Source: Sphingomonas sanxanigenens DSM 19645 = NX02
GTDB taxonomy: Bacteria > Pseudomonadota > Alphaproteobacteria > Sphingomonadales > Sphingomonadaceae
Assembly: GCF_000512205.2 (NCBI RefSeq)
Contig: NZ_CP006644.1
Span: forward strand, 2,040,520 to 2,104,519
DNA length: 64,000 nucleotides
Direction: 5' to 3'
Shown here piece after piece: positions 33,606 through 41,537 of the stretch (its first letter is position 1; each line of letters begins with the position of its first letter). Under the pieces are notes generated by a model, which did not search any database, was not told where the DNA came from, and saw only the letters and a list, made by a program, of their open reading frames with translations. Position numbers and translations under genes: made by a program.

Positions 33606-33994
33606 GAAGGCTGAGGCTCGAAACCACGACCTACGGAGAGTTGAAACCCGCCGTAGAGGATGTCGCCGATCAATCCGGCCCGGCTCCGCCGACACACACA
33701 CCTGGCAGGGAGGACCGCTGGACGATCAGACGAAGTGCCCTGTCCCGACAACTCGTTCTGGACGCGCAGGCAGTCTTTACGCGCCGATTGCGAAGGCCCG
33801 TGTCTGAGAACGAGGCAAGGAACATGCTCGGGAATCTTGCAGATTATCTCTGGATGCTGGTTCAATGGGAGGTGACCGCGGCTGATCCCCCAGCGGATGT
33901 GAAGGAAAAGAATCAGTCAGCGAGACCCCGTGATCGACCCAAAAAGTCCGATCATGTAAAACGGAAGCCGTCACGCCGTCCCCCGCCCGCATAG
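33602..33994 (+). CDS. Basic hypothetical protein, 130 aa
   Basis: The start overlaps the previous stop by 4 bases. The C-terminal ~30 residues are rich in Lys/Arg/Pro (R-D-R-P-K-K-S-D-H-V-K-R-K-P), and the middle has helical R-R-S-A-L-S-R-Q-L-V-L-D-A-Q. It may bind DNA, perhaps as part of transfer or recombination, but no domain is recognised. It is the last gene before the recombinase. Confidence 0.55.
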   Translation: MRRLRLETTTYGELKPAVEDVADQSGPAPPTHTPGREDRWTIRRSALSRQLVLDAQAVFTRRLRRPVSENEARNMLGNLADYLWMLVQWEVTAADPPADVKEKNQSARPRDRPKKSDHVKRKPSRRPPPA

Positions 33995-34066
33995 TCGCTC
34001 TCTTCACGGCTTGCTGGAGGGGAGGGAGGTGTGGGAGGTGCCCTTGGCAGGATTCAGGAATGACAT

Positions 34067-35635
34067 ATGGCCCGTCCGCGTAAACCCAAAGCTCAATCAT
34101 CTGGTCGAGGCCATTCCGCTGGGGGCGAGAAGGCTGTCCTATATGCTCGCGTCTCTACAGCTGAGCAGGAGAAGGAAGGCTTCTCCATCGACGCGCAGGT
34201 TGCTCTGATCCGTGAATATGCGGAGCGGATGGGGGTCGTCATCGTCGAGCAGTATGTCGATGTCGAGACCGCAAAAAAGACCGGCCGTACCCAGTTCGAG
34301 GCGATGCTAAAATATCTCCGGGGTCACCCTGGGGTGCGGCATTTGCTGGTCGAAAAAACGGATCGGCTCTATCGCAACATCAAGGATTGGGTGACGCTCG
34401 ATGGCTTCGACATCGAACTGCATCTTGTAAAAGAAGGAACGGTTGTCTCCCGCGATTCGCGTTCCTCCGAAAAGTTCATGCATGGGATCAAGGTTCTCAT
34501 GGCTAAGAACTATGTCGATAATCTCTCCGAGGAAGCCCGTAAGGGCATGCTCGAAAAGGCGAAGCAGGGCATCTGGCCTTCTCAGGCTCCGCTCGGTTAC
34601 CTTAATGTCGTTGGCCCGCAGGGAAAAAAAATCATCGTCCCCGACCCGAATCTCGCTCCCATCGTCATGCGTGTGTTCGAATGGTTTGAAACGGGTGATT
34701 ACGCCCTGAAAGATGTCACCCACAAAGCGCGGGCTGCCGGGCTGAGGTACCGTCGGAGCCAGAAACCCGTCGGGACCAGCACTATCCATTACATGCTTCG
34801 GAACCGCCTGTACGCCGGTGCCTTTGAGTGGGGTGGACGCCTGTACCAGGGAACACACGAGCCGCTCGTGAGCCAGGAGACATGGGAGAACGTTCAAGAG
34901 GTCCTTGATGGCCGGAGCGCGAGCAACGTGCGGGCGAAGCCTCTACGGTTCGCTTTCACAGGGTTGATCACATGCGGTCATTGTGGCTGCGCGGTGGTCG
35001 CCCAGATGCAGCGGGGCCGGTACATTTATTATCACTGCTCGGGCTTCAAGCAGAAATGTCCTGAGAAGTATGTGCGCGAAGAAACCCTGGCTCAGGCTTT
35101 CTCTGAGCAGCTCGCCCGTCTCCACATGGACGACGAGGTGTTCGCGCTAATCGAGCGAGCGATTCGCGAATCACACGGTGACAAGAACAGGGAGCGGTTG
35201 GAGATGGTCGGCCGCCTGAGAGGGGAGGCTGATCGACTTCAGCAAAGATTGGATAAGCTGTACGTCGATCATCTCGACGGTCGGATCACCGCCGACATGC
35301 ATGACCGCATGGCCGCCGCCTGGCGCGAGGAGCGGGCTGGATGCCTTCGCAGAATGGATGTCCTCAACAATGCGGAGGATGCCTACGTCGATGATGGGAT
35401 CGCTCTTCTGAACCTTGGTCGGAAGGCTCATTCCACGTTCAACCTACAGTCTCAAAACGGCAAAAACACCGCTTTGAATCTGTTGGTTTCGAACAGCACT
35501 TGGGCGAACGGACAGCTGTCGGTCACCTTCCGTGAACCGTTTAATATGCTTGAAGAAATGTCGCTTGTAGATCGAGGATCCGAGCCGCCGGCAGGGCCGG
35601 GCGGCTCGGATTATCCTGAATGGCTCCCTGAGTAG
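34067..35635 (+). CDS. Large serine recombinase (integrase)
   Basis: The 522-residue protein has the resolvase-type catalytic domain with Y-A-R-V-S30-T (nucleophile Ser), then G-F-S-I-D-A-Q and K-T-D-R-L-Y-R-N. The Recombinase domain (G-T-S-T-I-H-Y-M-L-R-N) and a zinc ribbon (C-G-H-C-G-C, later Y-H-C) follow, then a coiled-coil segment. It should integrate and excise the element. The last ~15 bases lie inside the tRNA-Asn gene, and the preceding ones form a hairpin, so the C-terminal tail is encoded by junction sequence. The region is visibly richer in A/T than the neighbours. Confidence 0.92.
   Translation: MARPRKPKAQSSGRGHSAGGEKAVLYARVSTAEQEKEGFSIDAQVALIREYAERMGVVIVEQYVDVETAKKTGRTQFEAMLKYLRGHPGVRHLLVEKTDRLYRNIKDWVTLDGFDIELHLVKEGTVVSRDSRSSEKFMHGIKVLMAKNYVDNLSEEARKGMLEKAKQGIWPSQAPLGYLNVVGPQGKKIIVPDPNLAPIVMRVFEWFETGDYALKDVTHKARAAGLRYRRSQKPVGTSTIHYMLRNRLYAGAFEWGGRLYQGTHEPLVSQETWENVQEVLDGRSASNVRAKPLRFAFTGLITCGHCGCAVVAQMQRGRYIYYHCSGFKQKCPEKYVREETLAQAFSEQLARLHMDDEVFALIERAIRESHGDKNRERLEMVGRLRGEADRLQQRLDKLYVDHLDGRITADMHDRMAAAWREERAGCLRRMDVLNNAEDAYVDDGIALLNLGRKAHSTFNLQSQNGKNTALNLLVSNSTWANGQLSVTFREPFNMLEEMSLVDRGSEPPAGPGGSDYPEWLPE
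35578..35611 (-). terminator. Perfect hairpin, probable tRNA terminator inside the recombinase 3' end
   Basis: ATCCGAGCCGCC (35578-35589) and GGCGGCTCGGAT (35600-35611) are perfect 12-bp complements with a 10-base loop. On the minus strand this follows the tRNA-Asn 3' end by 9 bases, a fitting place for the tRNA terminator. It also forms part of the recombinase coding end on the plus strand. No T-run is present. Confidence 0.6.
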
Positions 35636-35649
35636 GATTCGAACCTACG
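35619..35649. other. Candidate attachment (att) sequence
   Basis: This 31-base stretch includes the last ~29 bases of the first tRNA-Asn gene, and is identical to 35719-35749 in the second. It lies exactly at the end of the recombinase gene. tRNA 3' ends are common integration sites, so this is the probable right end of the mobile element. The matching left copy would be outside the window. Confidence 0.5.
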
Positions 35650-35695
35650 GCCGCTCGATTAACAGTCGAGAGCTCTACCGCTGAGCTATCAGGGA
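35621..35695 (-). tRNA. tRNA-Asn(GTT), copy 1
   Basis: The 75-base gene with encoded CCA runs from 35695 to 35621 on the minus strand. Acceptor TCCCTGA pairs with TCAGGGA, followed by G and CCA. The anticodon stem CTCGA/TCGAG encloses CTGTTAA, giving anticodon GTT. The T-arm reads GTAGG-TTCGAAT-CCTAC. The 3' end coincides with the recombinase stop region. Confidence 0.95.
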
Positions 35696-35720
35696 ACAGT
35701 GCGGAAATGGCCCGCGATAA

Positions 35721-35795
35721 TGGCTCCCTGAGTAGGATTCGAACCTACGACCGTCCGATTAACAGTCGGATGCTCTACCGCTGAGCTATCAGGGA
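35721..35795 (-). tRNA. tRNA-Asn(GTT), copy 2
   Basis: It has the same length, acceptor, T-arm and anticodon (GTT) as copy 1. The anticodon stem is TCCGA/TCGGA instead of CTCGA/TCGAG, with pairing kept on both sides, and the D-arm/variable region differ slightly. The repeat unit is exactly 100 bp, and CAGTGCGGA follows both copies, so the pair arose by tandem duplication or through integration of the element. Confidence 0.95.
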
Positions 35796-35822
35796 TCAGT
35801 GCGGAGGCGGCCCTTTAGCAGC

Positions 35823-35845
35823 GGGGTTGCGAGGATGGCAACCCC
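35823..35845 (-). terminator. Hairpin after nadK
   Basis: GGGGTTGC (35823-35830) pairs with GCAACCCC (35838-35845) over a 7-base loop, beginning 5 bases after the nadK stop on the minus strand. There is no clear T-run. Confidence 0.55.
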
Positions 35846-35850
35846 CGATT

Positions 35851-36627
35851 TCACACTGCGAACTGTTCCATCGTGATGCGGTCGTCGAGCGCATGTTCGG
35901 GATCGAACAGCAGGCACAAGGCGATGGTACGATCGATCTCAACGACAACGCTCTCGACGTCGCGAACCTCGCGCTGGTCGGCCACGGCGCTGACCGGGCG
36001 CTTGACCGCGTCTAGCACGCGAAAACGCGTCCGGGCGCGGTCGGGCAGGATCGCGCCGCGCCAGCGGCGGGGGCGGAAGGGGCTGATCGGGGTGAGCGCA
36101 AGCATGCCCGATCCCAGCGGCAGGATCGGCCCCTGCGCCGAAAGGTTATAGGCGGTTGAGCCTGCAGGCGTCGCGACCAGGACGCCGTCGCAAACGAGTT
36201 CCTCGATCACGATCCGGTCATTGACTGTGACTTCGAGCTTGGCCGTCTGCCGCGTTTCGCGCAGCAGCGAGACTTCGTTGATCGCCGGCAGTTCGACGAC
36301 CTCGCCATCCACCGTCGTCGCCGTCATCCGCAGCGGGGCGACGCTGAACGGGCGCGCGCGGGCCAGCCGTTCCTCCAGCCGGTCGGGCTGCCATTCGTTC
36401 ATCAGGAAGCCCACGGTGCCGAGGTTCATGCCGTAGACCGGAACGATCCGGCGGCGTTCGAGCATTGTGTGCAAGGTCTGCAGCATGAAGCCGTCGCCGC
36501 CGAGCGCGATGATCAGGTCGGCTTCCGTTACGTCCACCCAGTCGCGCCGCGCGCTGAGCGCGCTCGCGGCGCCGCGGGCGGCATCGGTAGGCGAGACGAC
36601 CAGTGCCCGCCGTGGCTGATCGCTCAT
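35851..36627 (-). CDS. nadK: NAD kinase
   Basis: The 258-residue protein has the family motifs G-G-D-G (A-L-G-G-D-G-F-M-L), [16 protein letters not shown], and the long signature [16 protein letters not shown]. It phosphorylates NAD with ATP to give NADP, the only route to NADP in bacteria. Its start overlaps the moaA stop by 4 bases (ATGA), so the genes are co-translated. It is ordinary chromosome, marking the end of the mobile element. Confidence 0.96.
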   Translation of the reverse strand: MSDQPRRALVVSPTDAARGAASALSARRDWVDVTEADLIIALGGDGFMLQTLHTMLERRRIVPVYGMNLGTVGFLMNEWQPDRLEERLARARPFSVAPLRMTATTVDGEVVELPAINEVSLLRETRQTAKLEVTVNDRIVIEELVCDGVLVATPAGSTAYNLSAQGPILPLGSGMLALTPISPFRPRRWRGAILPDRARTRFRVLDAVKRPVSAVADQREVRDVESVVVEIDRTIALCLLFDPEHALDDRITMEQFAV

Positions 36628-37646
36628 CCGCCGGTCACGCTCATATGACGCGCCACTGCCGGTGTGGCGGCGCGGCGATCGATGCGGAAATCGTGCGCCC
36701 GCGGCTTCAACCGCAGCGCTTCGTCGATCGCGGCGTCGACCGCAGCGATCCCGCCATTGCGGTAGGCCGCCTTCAGGTCGACGCGATCGTCATGCCCGAG
36801 GCACATGTAGAGCTGTCCTTCGGTGGTCAGCCGCACGCGGTTGCAGCCGTCGCAGAAATTGTTGGTGAGCGGTGAGATCAGTCCCAGCCGCGCGTCCAGT
36901 TCCTGAACGCGCCAATAGCGCGATGGGCCTCCCGTGCGGTAATCGTCCGGCACCAGCGTGTAGCGCTCGCGCAGGCGATCGGTCACTGCGGTCAGCGGCA
37001 GGTAGCGGTCGACGCGATCCTCGTCGATGGCGCCCAGCGGCATCGTCTCGATCAGCGACAAGGTGAAGCCGCGGTCGGCGCACCAGGCGAGCATCGGTTC
37101 GATCTCATCCTCGTTGACGCCCTTCAGCGCGACCATGTTGATCTTGATCCGCAGCCCGGCGGCGACGGCGGCATCGATGCCCGCCATCACCCGCGCGAGA
37201 TCACCCGTGCGGGTGATCGTCCGGAAACGGTCGGCATCGAGGCTGTCGAGGCTGACATTGATGCGGCGCACGCCGGCAGCGGCGAGCGCCTCGGCATGCT
37301 CGACGAGGCGGGTGCCGTTGGTCGTCAGCGTCAGTTCGTCCAGCCCCTGCCCGAGATGGCGGCCGATCCGCTTCGCCAGTTCATCGACGCCGCGGCGCAC
37401 CAGCGGTTCGCCGCCGGTCAGGCGGATCTTGGTAACGCCGCGGGCGATGAAGCGGTCGGCGATCAGCGCGATCTCTTCCAGGCTCAGCAGCGCCGATCGC
37501 GGCAGGAAGGTCATCGCCTCGGACATGCAATAGCGGCAGCGCAGGTCGCAGCGGTCGGTCACCGAAATGCGCAGATAGGAGATGCGCCGGCCGAAAGCAT
37601 CGGTCAGCTTCTGGGTCCCGTCGGTCAAGCCAGTCTCCATCGCCAC
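36624..37646 (-). CDS. moaA: GTP 3',8-cyclase MoaA (molybdenum cofactor synthesis)
   Basis: The protein is ~340 residues. The radical-SAM cluster motif is C-D-L-R-C-R-Y-C (C-x3-C-x2-C); the C-terminal cluster site is [10 protein letters not shown] and a later C in L-Y-M-C. It ends in the conserved G-G. It converts GTP to the cyclic intermediate of molybdopterin with two 4Fe-4S clusters. The reading frame begins at a GTG with AAGG 8 bases before; ATG 37640 is an alternative. Partner moa genes are not in this window. Confidence 0.96.
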   Translation of the reverse strand: MAMETGLTDGTQKLTDAFGRRISYLRISVTDRCDLRCRYCMSEAMTFLPRSALLSLEEIALIADRFIARGVTKIRLTGGEPLVRRGVDELAKRIGRHLGQGLDELTLTTNGTRLVEHAEALAAAGVRRINVSLDSLDADRFRTITRTGDLARVMAGIDAAVAAGLRIKINMVALKGVNEDEIEPMLAWCADRGFTLSLIETMPLGAIDEDRVDRYLPLTAVTDRLRERYTLVPDDYRTGGPSRYWRVQELDARLGLISPLTNNFCDGCNRVRLTTEGQLYMCLGHDDRVDLKAAYRNGGIAAVDAAIDEALRLKPRAHDFRIDRRAATPAVARHMSVTGG

Positions 37647-37757
37647 GTGCTAGGCCTTCATGGCATCCGCAGCAAGCGCCGTCACGGCAACATGCTTTGG
37701 CGCCCACTGGCGCAGCACCAGCTTCCTGCTAAGCATCCTGATAATGGGCATACCGAG

Positions 37758-39449
37758 ATGAATCCGCAATCTCCGCCGGCGGTTCCTGCTGCCATATTGT
37801 TGCTCGTCGCTCCGGATGGCGGTGAGGATTTGGCGGAGATCATCGTCGCTGCCGGGTGGCATGTCATGCCTGCCCGATCGGGCGATACGCTCGACCGGCA
37901 GTTTCTTGCCAGCGGAGCGACGGTTGCGCTGGTCGACGGACGCGGCGTTTTCGAGGCAGGGCTGACGGCGGTCAAGGCGCTGGCGGGCGTGGTCGAAGCC
38001 GATGGCGGGGCGTTGCTGCTCCTGATCGATGACGTGGATCTCGATGCGCTCGATCGCGTCTTCGCGGCGGGCGCGACCCATTATCTGCACGAACCCTTCG
38101 ATGCCCTCGAACTGACGCGGATGCTCGGCTTCGCGGCGCGCCATGTCGGCCGGCTGAGGCATGGCGCGCGGGGCGGGGCGGGTCGCCGCCATCCCGAAAA
38201 CGGGCTGCCCGATATCGCCTTCGTGCGGCGCTGGCTCGATCGCCGTATCGCCGATCGCACGCAGACCAGCGTGTTGTTCGTCGCCCCCAACCGCTTCGAG
38301 GTGGTCGCCACCGTGCATGGTGCCGAAATTGCCGAGCGGCTGAACGCGATGATCGCCGATCGCATCTGCCAGGTGGTCCAACGGCGCGGGATCGTCGCGC
38401 ACCTCGAAGGTGCCGATTATGTCGTCCTCATCGACCCCGAACCGTCGCTGGAGCGGACGAAACTGCTTGCGCTCGAGATTACCGAGGCGGTCGTGAAGCC
38501 CTTCGTGGTCGATGACGTGCCTATGGTGTTCGGCTGTCATGTCGGCGGCACGCATGTCGAGCCGGGCGATGACGGCGGCCTCAACGTGCTGCGCCGCGCA
38601 GGCATCGCGCTTGCCGCTGCCCGTCTCGAGCAGAGCGGTTCGGTGCGGATGCTGAGCGGAGCGCAGGCGGTCGCGGTGACCAGGGAGACGCGGCTTGGGA
38701 CCGACCTCAGCCGCGCCATCGACCGCGATGAGGTGGAGGTGTTGTTTCAGCCACAGGTCGACCTTGCCACCTGCGCGATCGTCGGCGTCGAGGCGCTGGC
38801 GCGCTGGCGGCATCCCGAACATGGCGAACTGGGCGCCAGCACCTTGTTCGCATCGGCCGAGCGGGCGGGCTTCCTGCTGCCATTATCGGTGCATGTGCAG
38901 GCCAAGGCCATGCGGCTCGCAGCCGGATGGCGCGCGCCGCTCGACCGGCTGCGCCTGTCGGTGAATGTGACATCGGCCGACATCGCCCGGCCGGCATTCG
39001 CTACTGGGCTGCTGGCGATGGCGGCGGATGCGGGCTTCCCGGCGAACCGGCTGACCGCCGAAGTCACCGAGAGCGGCCTCATCAAGGATTTGCCGGCGGC
39101 GGCCACCGCGCTCGCGGTTTTGCGCGAAGCAGGGTGCCGGATCGCGATCGACGATTTCGGCACGGGCTATGCGAGCCTCGGCTATGTGAAGGCGTTGCCG
39201 CTCGACTATCTCAAGATCGACAAATTGCTGATCGACGACATCGCCCGCGTCGAACGCGATCATCTGCTCGTCCGCGGGATCATCGGCATGGCGCAGGCGC
39301 TGGGGTTGACCGTAGTTGCCGAAGGCGTCGAGGATGAGGCGCAGCGCGCGCTGCTGGCGGCGGAGGGCTGCGATCTCTATCAGGGCTTTCTCTGTTCGGA
39401 GCCCGTCAATCCGGCGGCGCTGAAGGCGTTGCTCGACCGCAATGGTTGA
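37758..39449 (+). CDS. EAL-domain c-di-GMP phosphodiesterase with degenerate N-terminal domains
   Basis: The start at ATG 37758 removes an antisense stretch upstream. The 563-residue protein has an N-terminal receiver-like segment (I-L-L-L-V-A-P-D-G-G, L-V-D-G-R-G) and a region resembling a GGDEF fold without G-G-[DE]-E-F. The EAL domain has E345-A-L-A-R-W-R-H-P, N-V-T-S-A-D-I, E-V-T-E-S-G, I-D-D-F-G-T-G-Y-A-S-L, Y-L-K-I-D-K and E-G-V-E-D-E. All catalytic and metal-binding residues are visible, so it should cut c-di-GMP to pGpG. The receiver-like part does not show a clear phosphoacceptor Asp context. It diverges from moaA. Confidence 0.88.
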   Translation: MNPQSPPAVPAAILLLVAPDGGEDLAEIIVAAGWHVMPARSGDTLDRQFLASGATVALVDGRGVFEAGLTAVKALAGVVEADGGALLLLIDDVDLDALDRVFAAGATHYLHEPFDALELTRMLGFAARHVGRLRHGARGGAGRRHPENGLPDIAFVRRWLDRRIADRTQTSVLFVAPNRFEVVATVHGAEIAERLNAMIADRICQVVQRRGIVAHLEGADYVVLIDPEPSLERTKLLALEITEAVVKPFVVDDVPMVFGCHVGGTHVEPGDDGGLNVLRRAGIALAAARLEQSGSVRMLSGAQAVAVTRETRLGTDLSRAIDRDEVEVLFQPQVDLATCAIVGVEALARWRHPEHGELGASTLFASAERAGFLLPLSVHVQAKAMRLAAGWRAPLDRLRLSVNVTSADIARPAFATGLLAMAADAGFPANRLTAEVTESGLIKDLPAAATALAVLREAGCRIAIDDFGTGYASLGYVKALPLDYLKIDKLLIDDIARVERDHLLVRGIIGMAQALGLTVVAEGVEDEAQRALLAAEGCDLYQGFLCSEPVNPAALKALLDRNG

Positions 39450-39555
39450 AGGTCGCCGCAGCCGAAGGTCATTGAACATGGAAAGTTGGTTGCATATACG
39501 AAAGTCATAGCCTGCGCTGGACGCGGCTGCCGCAGCCAATGAGAGGATGTCACGG

Positions 39556-40572
39556 ATGGATATGTCGGTCGTCACCTGCGTGGAGCCGGGCCGGCTTTCG
39601 CTCGAGAACCGGCCGATGCCGGAACGGGCTCCGGGGCAGGCGTTGCTGCGCATCCGCCGTGTCGGCGTGTGCGGCACGGATTATCATATCGTCGCCGGTA
39701 AGCAGCCCTATCTCAGCTACCCGCGCGTCATCGGCCATGAACTCGCGGCCGAAGTGATCGAGGTCGATCCCGGCAGCGCCCTGGTGCCGGGCATGACGGT
39801 GAGTGTGCTGCCCTATCTGGCCTGCGGCACCTGCATCGCCTGCCGCCGCGGCAAGCCCAATTGCTGCGTGCGGATCGAGGTGCTCGGCGTCCATCGCGAC
39901 GGCGGCCTCGCCGAATATCTTGTGGTCGAAGAACGCTATGTGATCCCCGCCGAGGGGCTGAGTCTCGATCAGGCGGCGATGGTCGAATTCCTCGCGATCG
40001 GCATGCACGCGGTGCGCCGCGCGCAGGTGGGCGCCCAGGATCGCGTGCTGGTGGTCGGGGCGGGGCCGATCGGCCTTGCGGTCACCCTGTTCGCCAAGCA
40101 GACCGGTGCCGCAGTTACGGTGCTCGACGGCAACCGCCGTCGTGCGACCTTCGCGGTCGACAAGCTGGGCGCCGTGCGCGCCGAGGTGCCGGGTGACGAT
40201 CTGCGCGAGCGGCTGTCGGCGGCGACCGACGGGGATTTCTTCGACGTGGTGTTCGATGCCACCGGCAATCCGGGGGCGATGGAGGCGGGTTTTCTCCATG
40301 CGGCGCATGGCGGACGCTATGTGCTGGTTTCGATTGTGTCGGCCGAGATCACGTTCAGCGATCCGGAATTCCACAAGCGTGAACTGACCCTCATGGGCAG
40401 CCGCAACGCAACCGCGGAGGACTTCGCGGCGGTGATCGATGCGATCCGCAGTGGCGTGGTGCCGACCCGGGATCTGCACAGCCATGATGTGACGCTGGCG
40501 GAACTGCCCGAGCGGATGGGGGAATGGATGCGGCCCGAGACCGGGGTGATCAAGGGGATCGTCAGGATCTGA
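39556..40572 (+). CDS. Zinc-dependent alcohol dehydrogenase, sugar-acid/polyol type
   Basis: AGAGGA at 39542-39547 selects ATG 39556 over the ATG that overlaps it. The 338-residue MDR protein has catalytic zinc motifs V-C-G-T-D and G-H-E-L-A, structural zinc C-G-T-C-I-A-C-R-R-G-K-P-N-C-C, and the NAD loop V-G-A-G-P-I-G-L-A. It resembles L-galactonate 5-dehydrogenase-type enzymes (YjjN/LgoD). It lies next to the fucose genes, so oxidation of a fucose-related product is plausible. It is convergent with the IclR gene. Confidence 0.8.
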   Translation: MDMSVVTCVEPGRLSLENRPMPERAPGQALLRIRRVGVCGTDYHIVAGKQPYLSYPRVIGHELAAEVIEVDPGSALVPGMTVSVLPYLACGTCIACRRGKPNCCVRIEVLGVHRDGGLAEYLVVEERYVIPAEGLSLDQAAMVEFLAIGMHAVRRAQVGAQDRVLVVGAGPIGLAVTLFAKQTGAAVTVLDGNRRRATFAVDKLGAVRAEVPGDDLRERLSAATDGDFFDVVFDATGNPGAMEAGFLHAAHGGRYVLVSIVSAEITFSDPEFHKRELTLMGSRNATAEDFAAVIDAIRSGVVPTRDLHSHDVTLAELPERMGEWMRPETGVIKGIVRI

Positions 40573-40669
40573 GCCTTCGCCACCCTTGCGGCGACAGGCC
40601 TGGGGATCCCAACACCTCCGCTTGGAACGAATGGCCGGGGGCAGGGCGAAACGAGAGGGGAAAGGTGCG

Positions 40670-41527
40670 CTATACCGTCGCCTTCCGCCGCCGCGGCTTC
40701 GGCGCGGGCGGCGGGACCGCCGGTTCCGCCACATCCCGCTCCGCCCATCCGAGCCCGTGCGAGATCTGCCGGCCTGCGGCCATCAGCGCGTCGCGCGCGG
40801 CTTCGAGCGTCATATGCTCGGTGCCGTCGATATAGTTGAGGAACGGGATCGTCAGCGCCGCCGCCGCCCGCCCGTCGAAGCCGAAAACCGGCACGCTGAT
40901 GTCGGTCACCGCGTTCGTGCGGGCGCTGGGCGCGGTTTCGTAGCCGCGCTCGCGGATCTCGGCGGCGCGCCGTTCGATCTCGCTGCGGTCCTTCGCCTTG
41001 ATGCCGGGGATCGCATCCATCATCCGCTCGCGCAGATCGGGGGTGGCGTAGGAGAGGAGGATGCGGCCGGAGCAACTCGTCAGCAGATTGACCTGCGTGC
41101 CCAGCCGCAGCGAGAAGGCGGTGGGGCCGGGCGCTTGTTCGCGCAGCACGCACAGGCCGTGGCCATCGGCCGCGACGACGAGGTGGCAGGATTGGCCGGT
41201 GCGCTGGATCAGCGCGCGCGCGATCGGGGCGGCGACATAGGTCAGTTCCTGTGCCGGTGTCGCGCGGTGCGCGAGTTCGAGCATCTTGTAGGTCACCGAA
41301 TAGCGGTCGCTGTCCGGATCCTTGGCCAGCCAGCGGCGCTGCTCCATCACGATCATGATGCGGAAGATTTCGCTGATCGATCGTCCCAGCCGCTGCGACA
41401 TCTCGGTGATCGTCAGCCCTTCGGGTGCGAGCGCGAGCTGTTCGAAGATGTCGAAGGCCTTTTCCAGCGCGGGCGCCGAATAGTCCCTGGTCTTGCCGGC
41501 TGCCGTGCCGCCCCGTCGTCCTGCCAT
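40670..41527 (-). CDS. IclR-family regulator, likely of the fucose genes
   Basis: The 285-residue protein has the winged HTH: A-L-E-K-A-F-D-I-F-E-Q-L, L-T-I-T-E-M-S-Q-R-L-G-R-S-I-S-E-I-F-R. It also has the IclR effector domain (S-C-H-L-V-V-A-A-D-G, T-S-C-S-G-R-I-L-L, G-Y-E-T-A-P-S, D-I-S-V-P-V-F). The tail is basic (P-K-P-R-R-R-K-A). The start M-A-G-R-R is chosen by position. It follows the fucose permease gene by 10 bases and is probably co-transcribed, so it may sense a fucose breakdown product. Confidence 0.88.
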   Translation of the reverse strand: MAGRRGGTAAGKTRDYSAPALEKAFDIFEQLALAPEGLTITEMSQRLGRSISEIFRIMIVMEQRRWLAKDPDSDRYSVTYKMLELAHRATPAQELTYVAAPIARALIQRTGQSCHLVVAADGHGLCVLREQAPGPTAFSLRLGTQVNLLTSCSGRILLSYATPDLRERMMDAIPGIKAKDRSEIERRAAEIRERGYETAPSARTNAVTDISVPVFGFDGRAAAALTIPFLNYIDGTEHMTLEAARDALMAAGRQISHGLGWAERDVAEPAVPPPAPKPRRRKATV

Positions 41528-41537
41528 GGCAATGAGC

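Noticed and set aside
37650-38822. 390-residue antisense frame over the EAL gene
   Set aside because: The EAL motifs fix the plus strand as coding.
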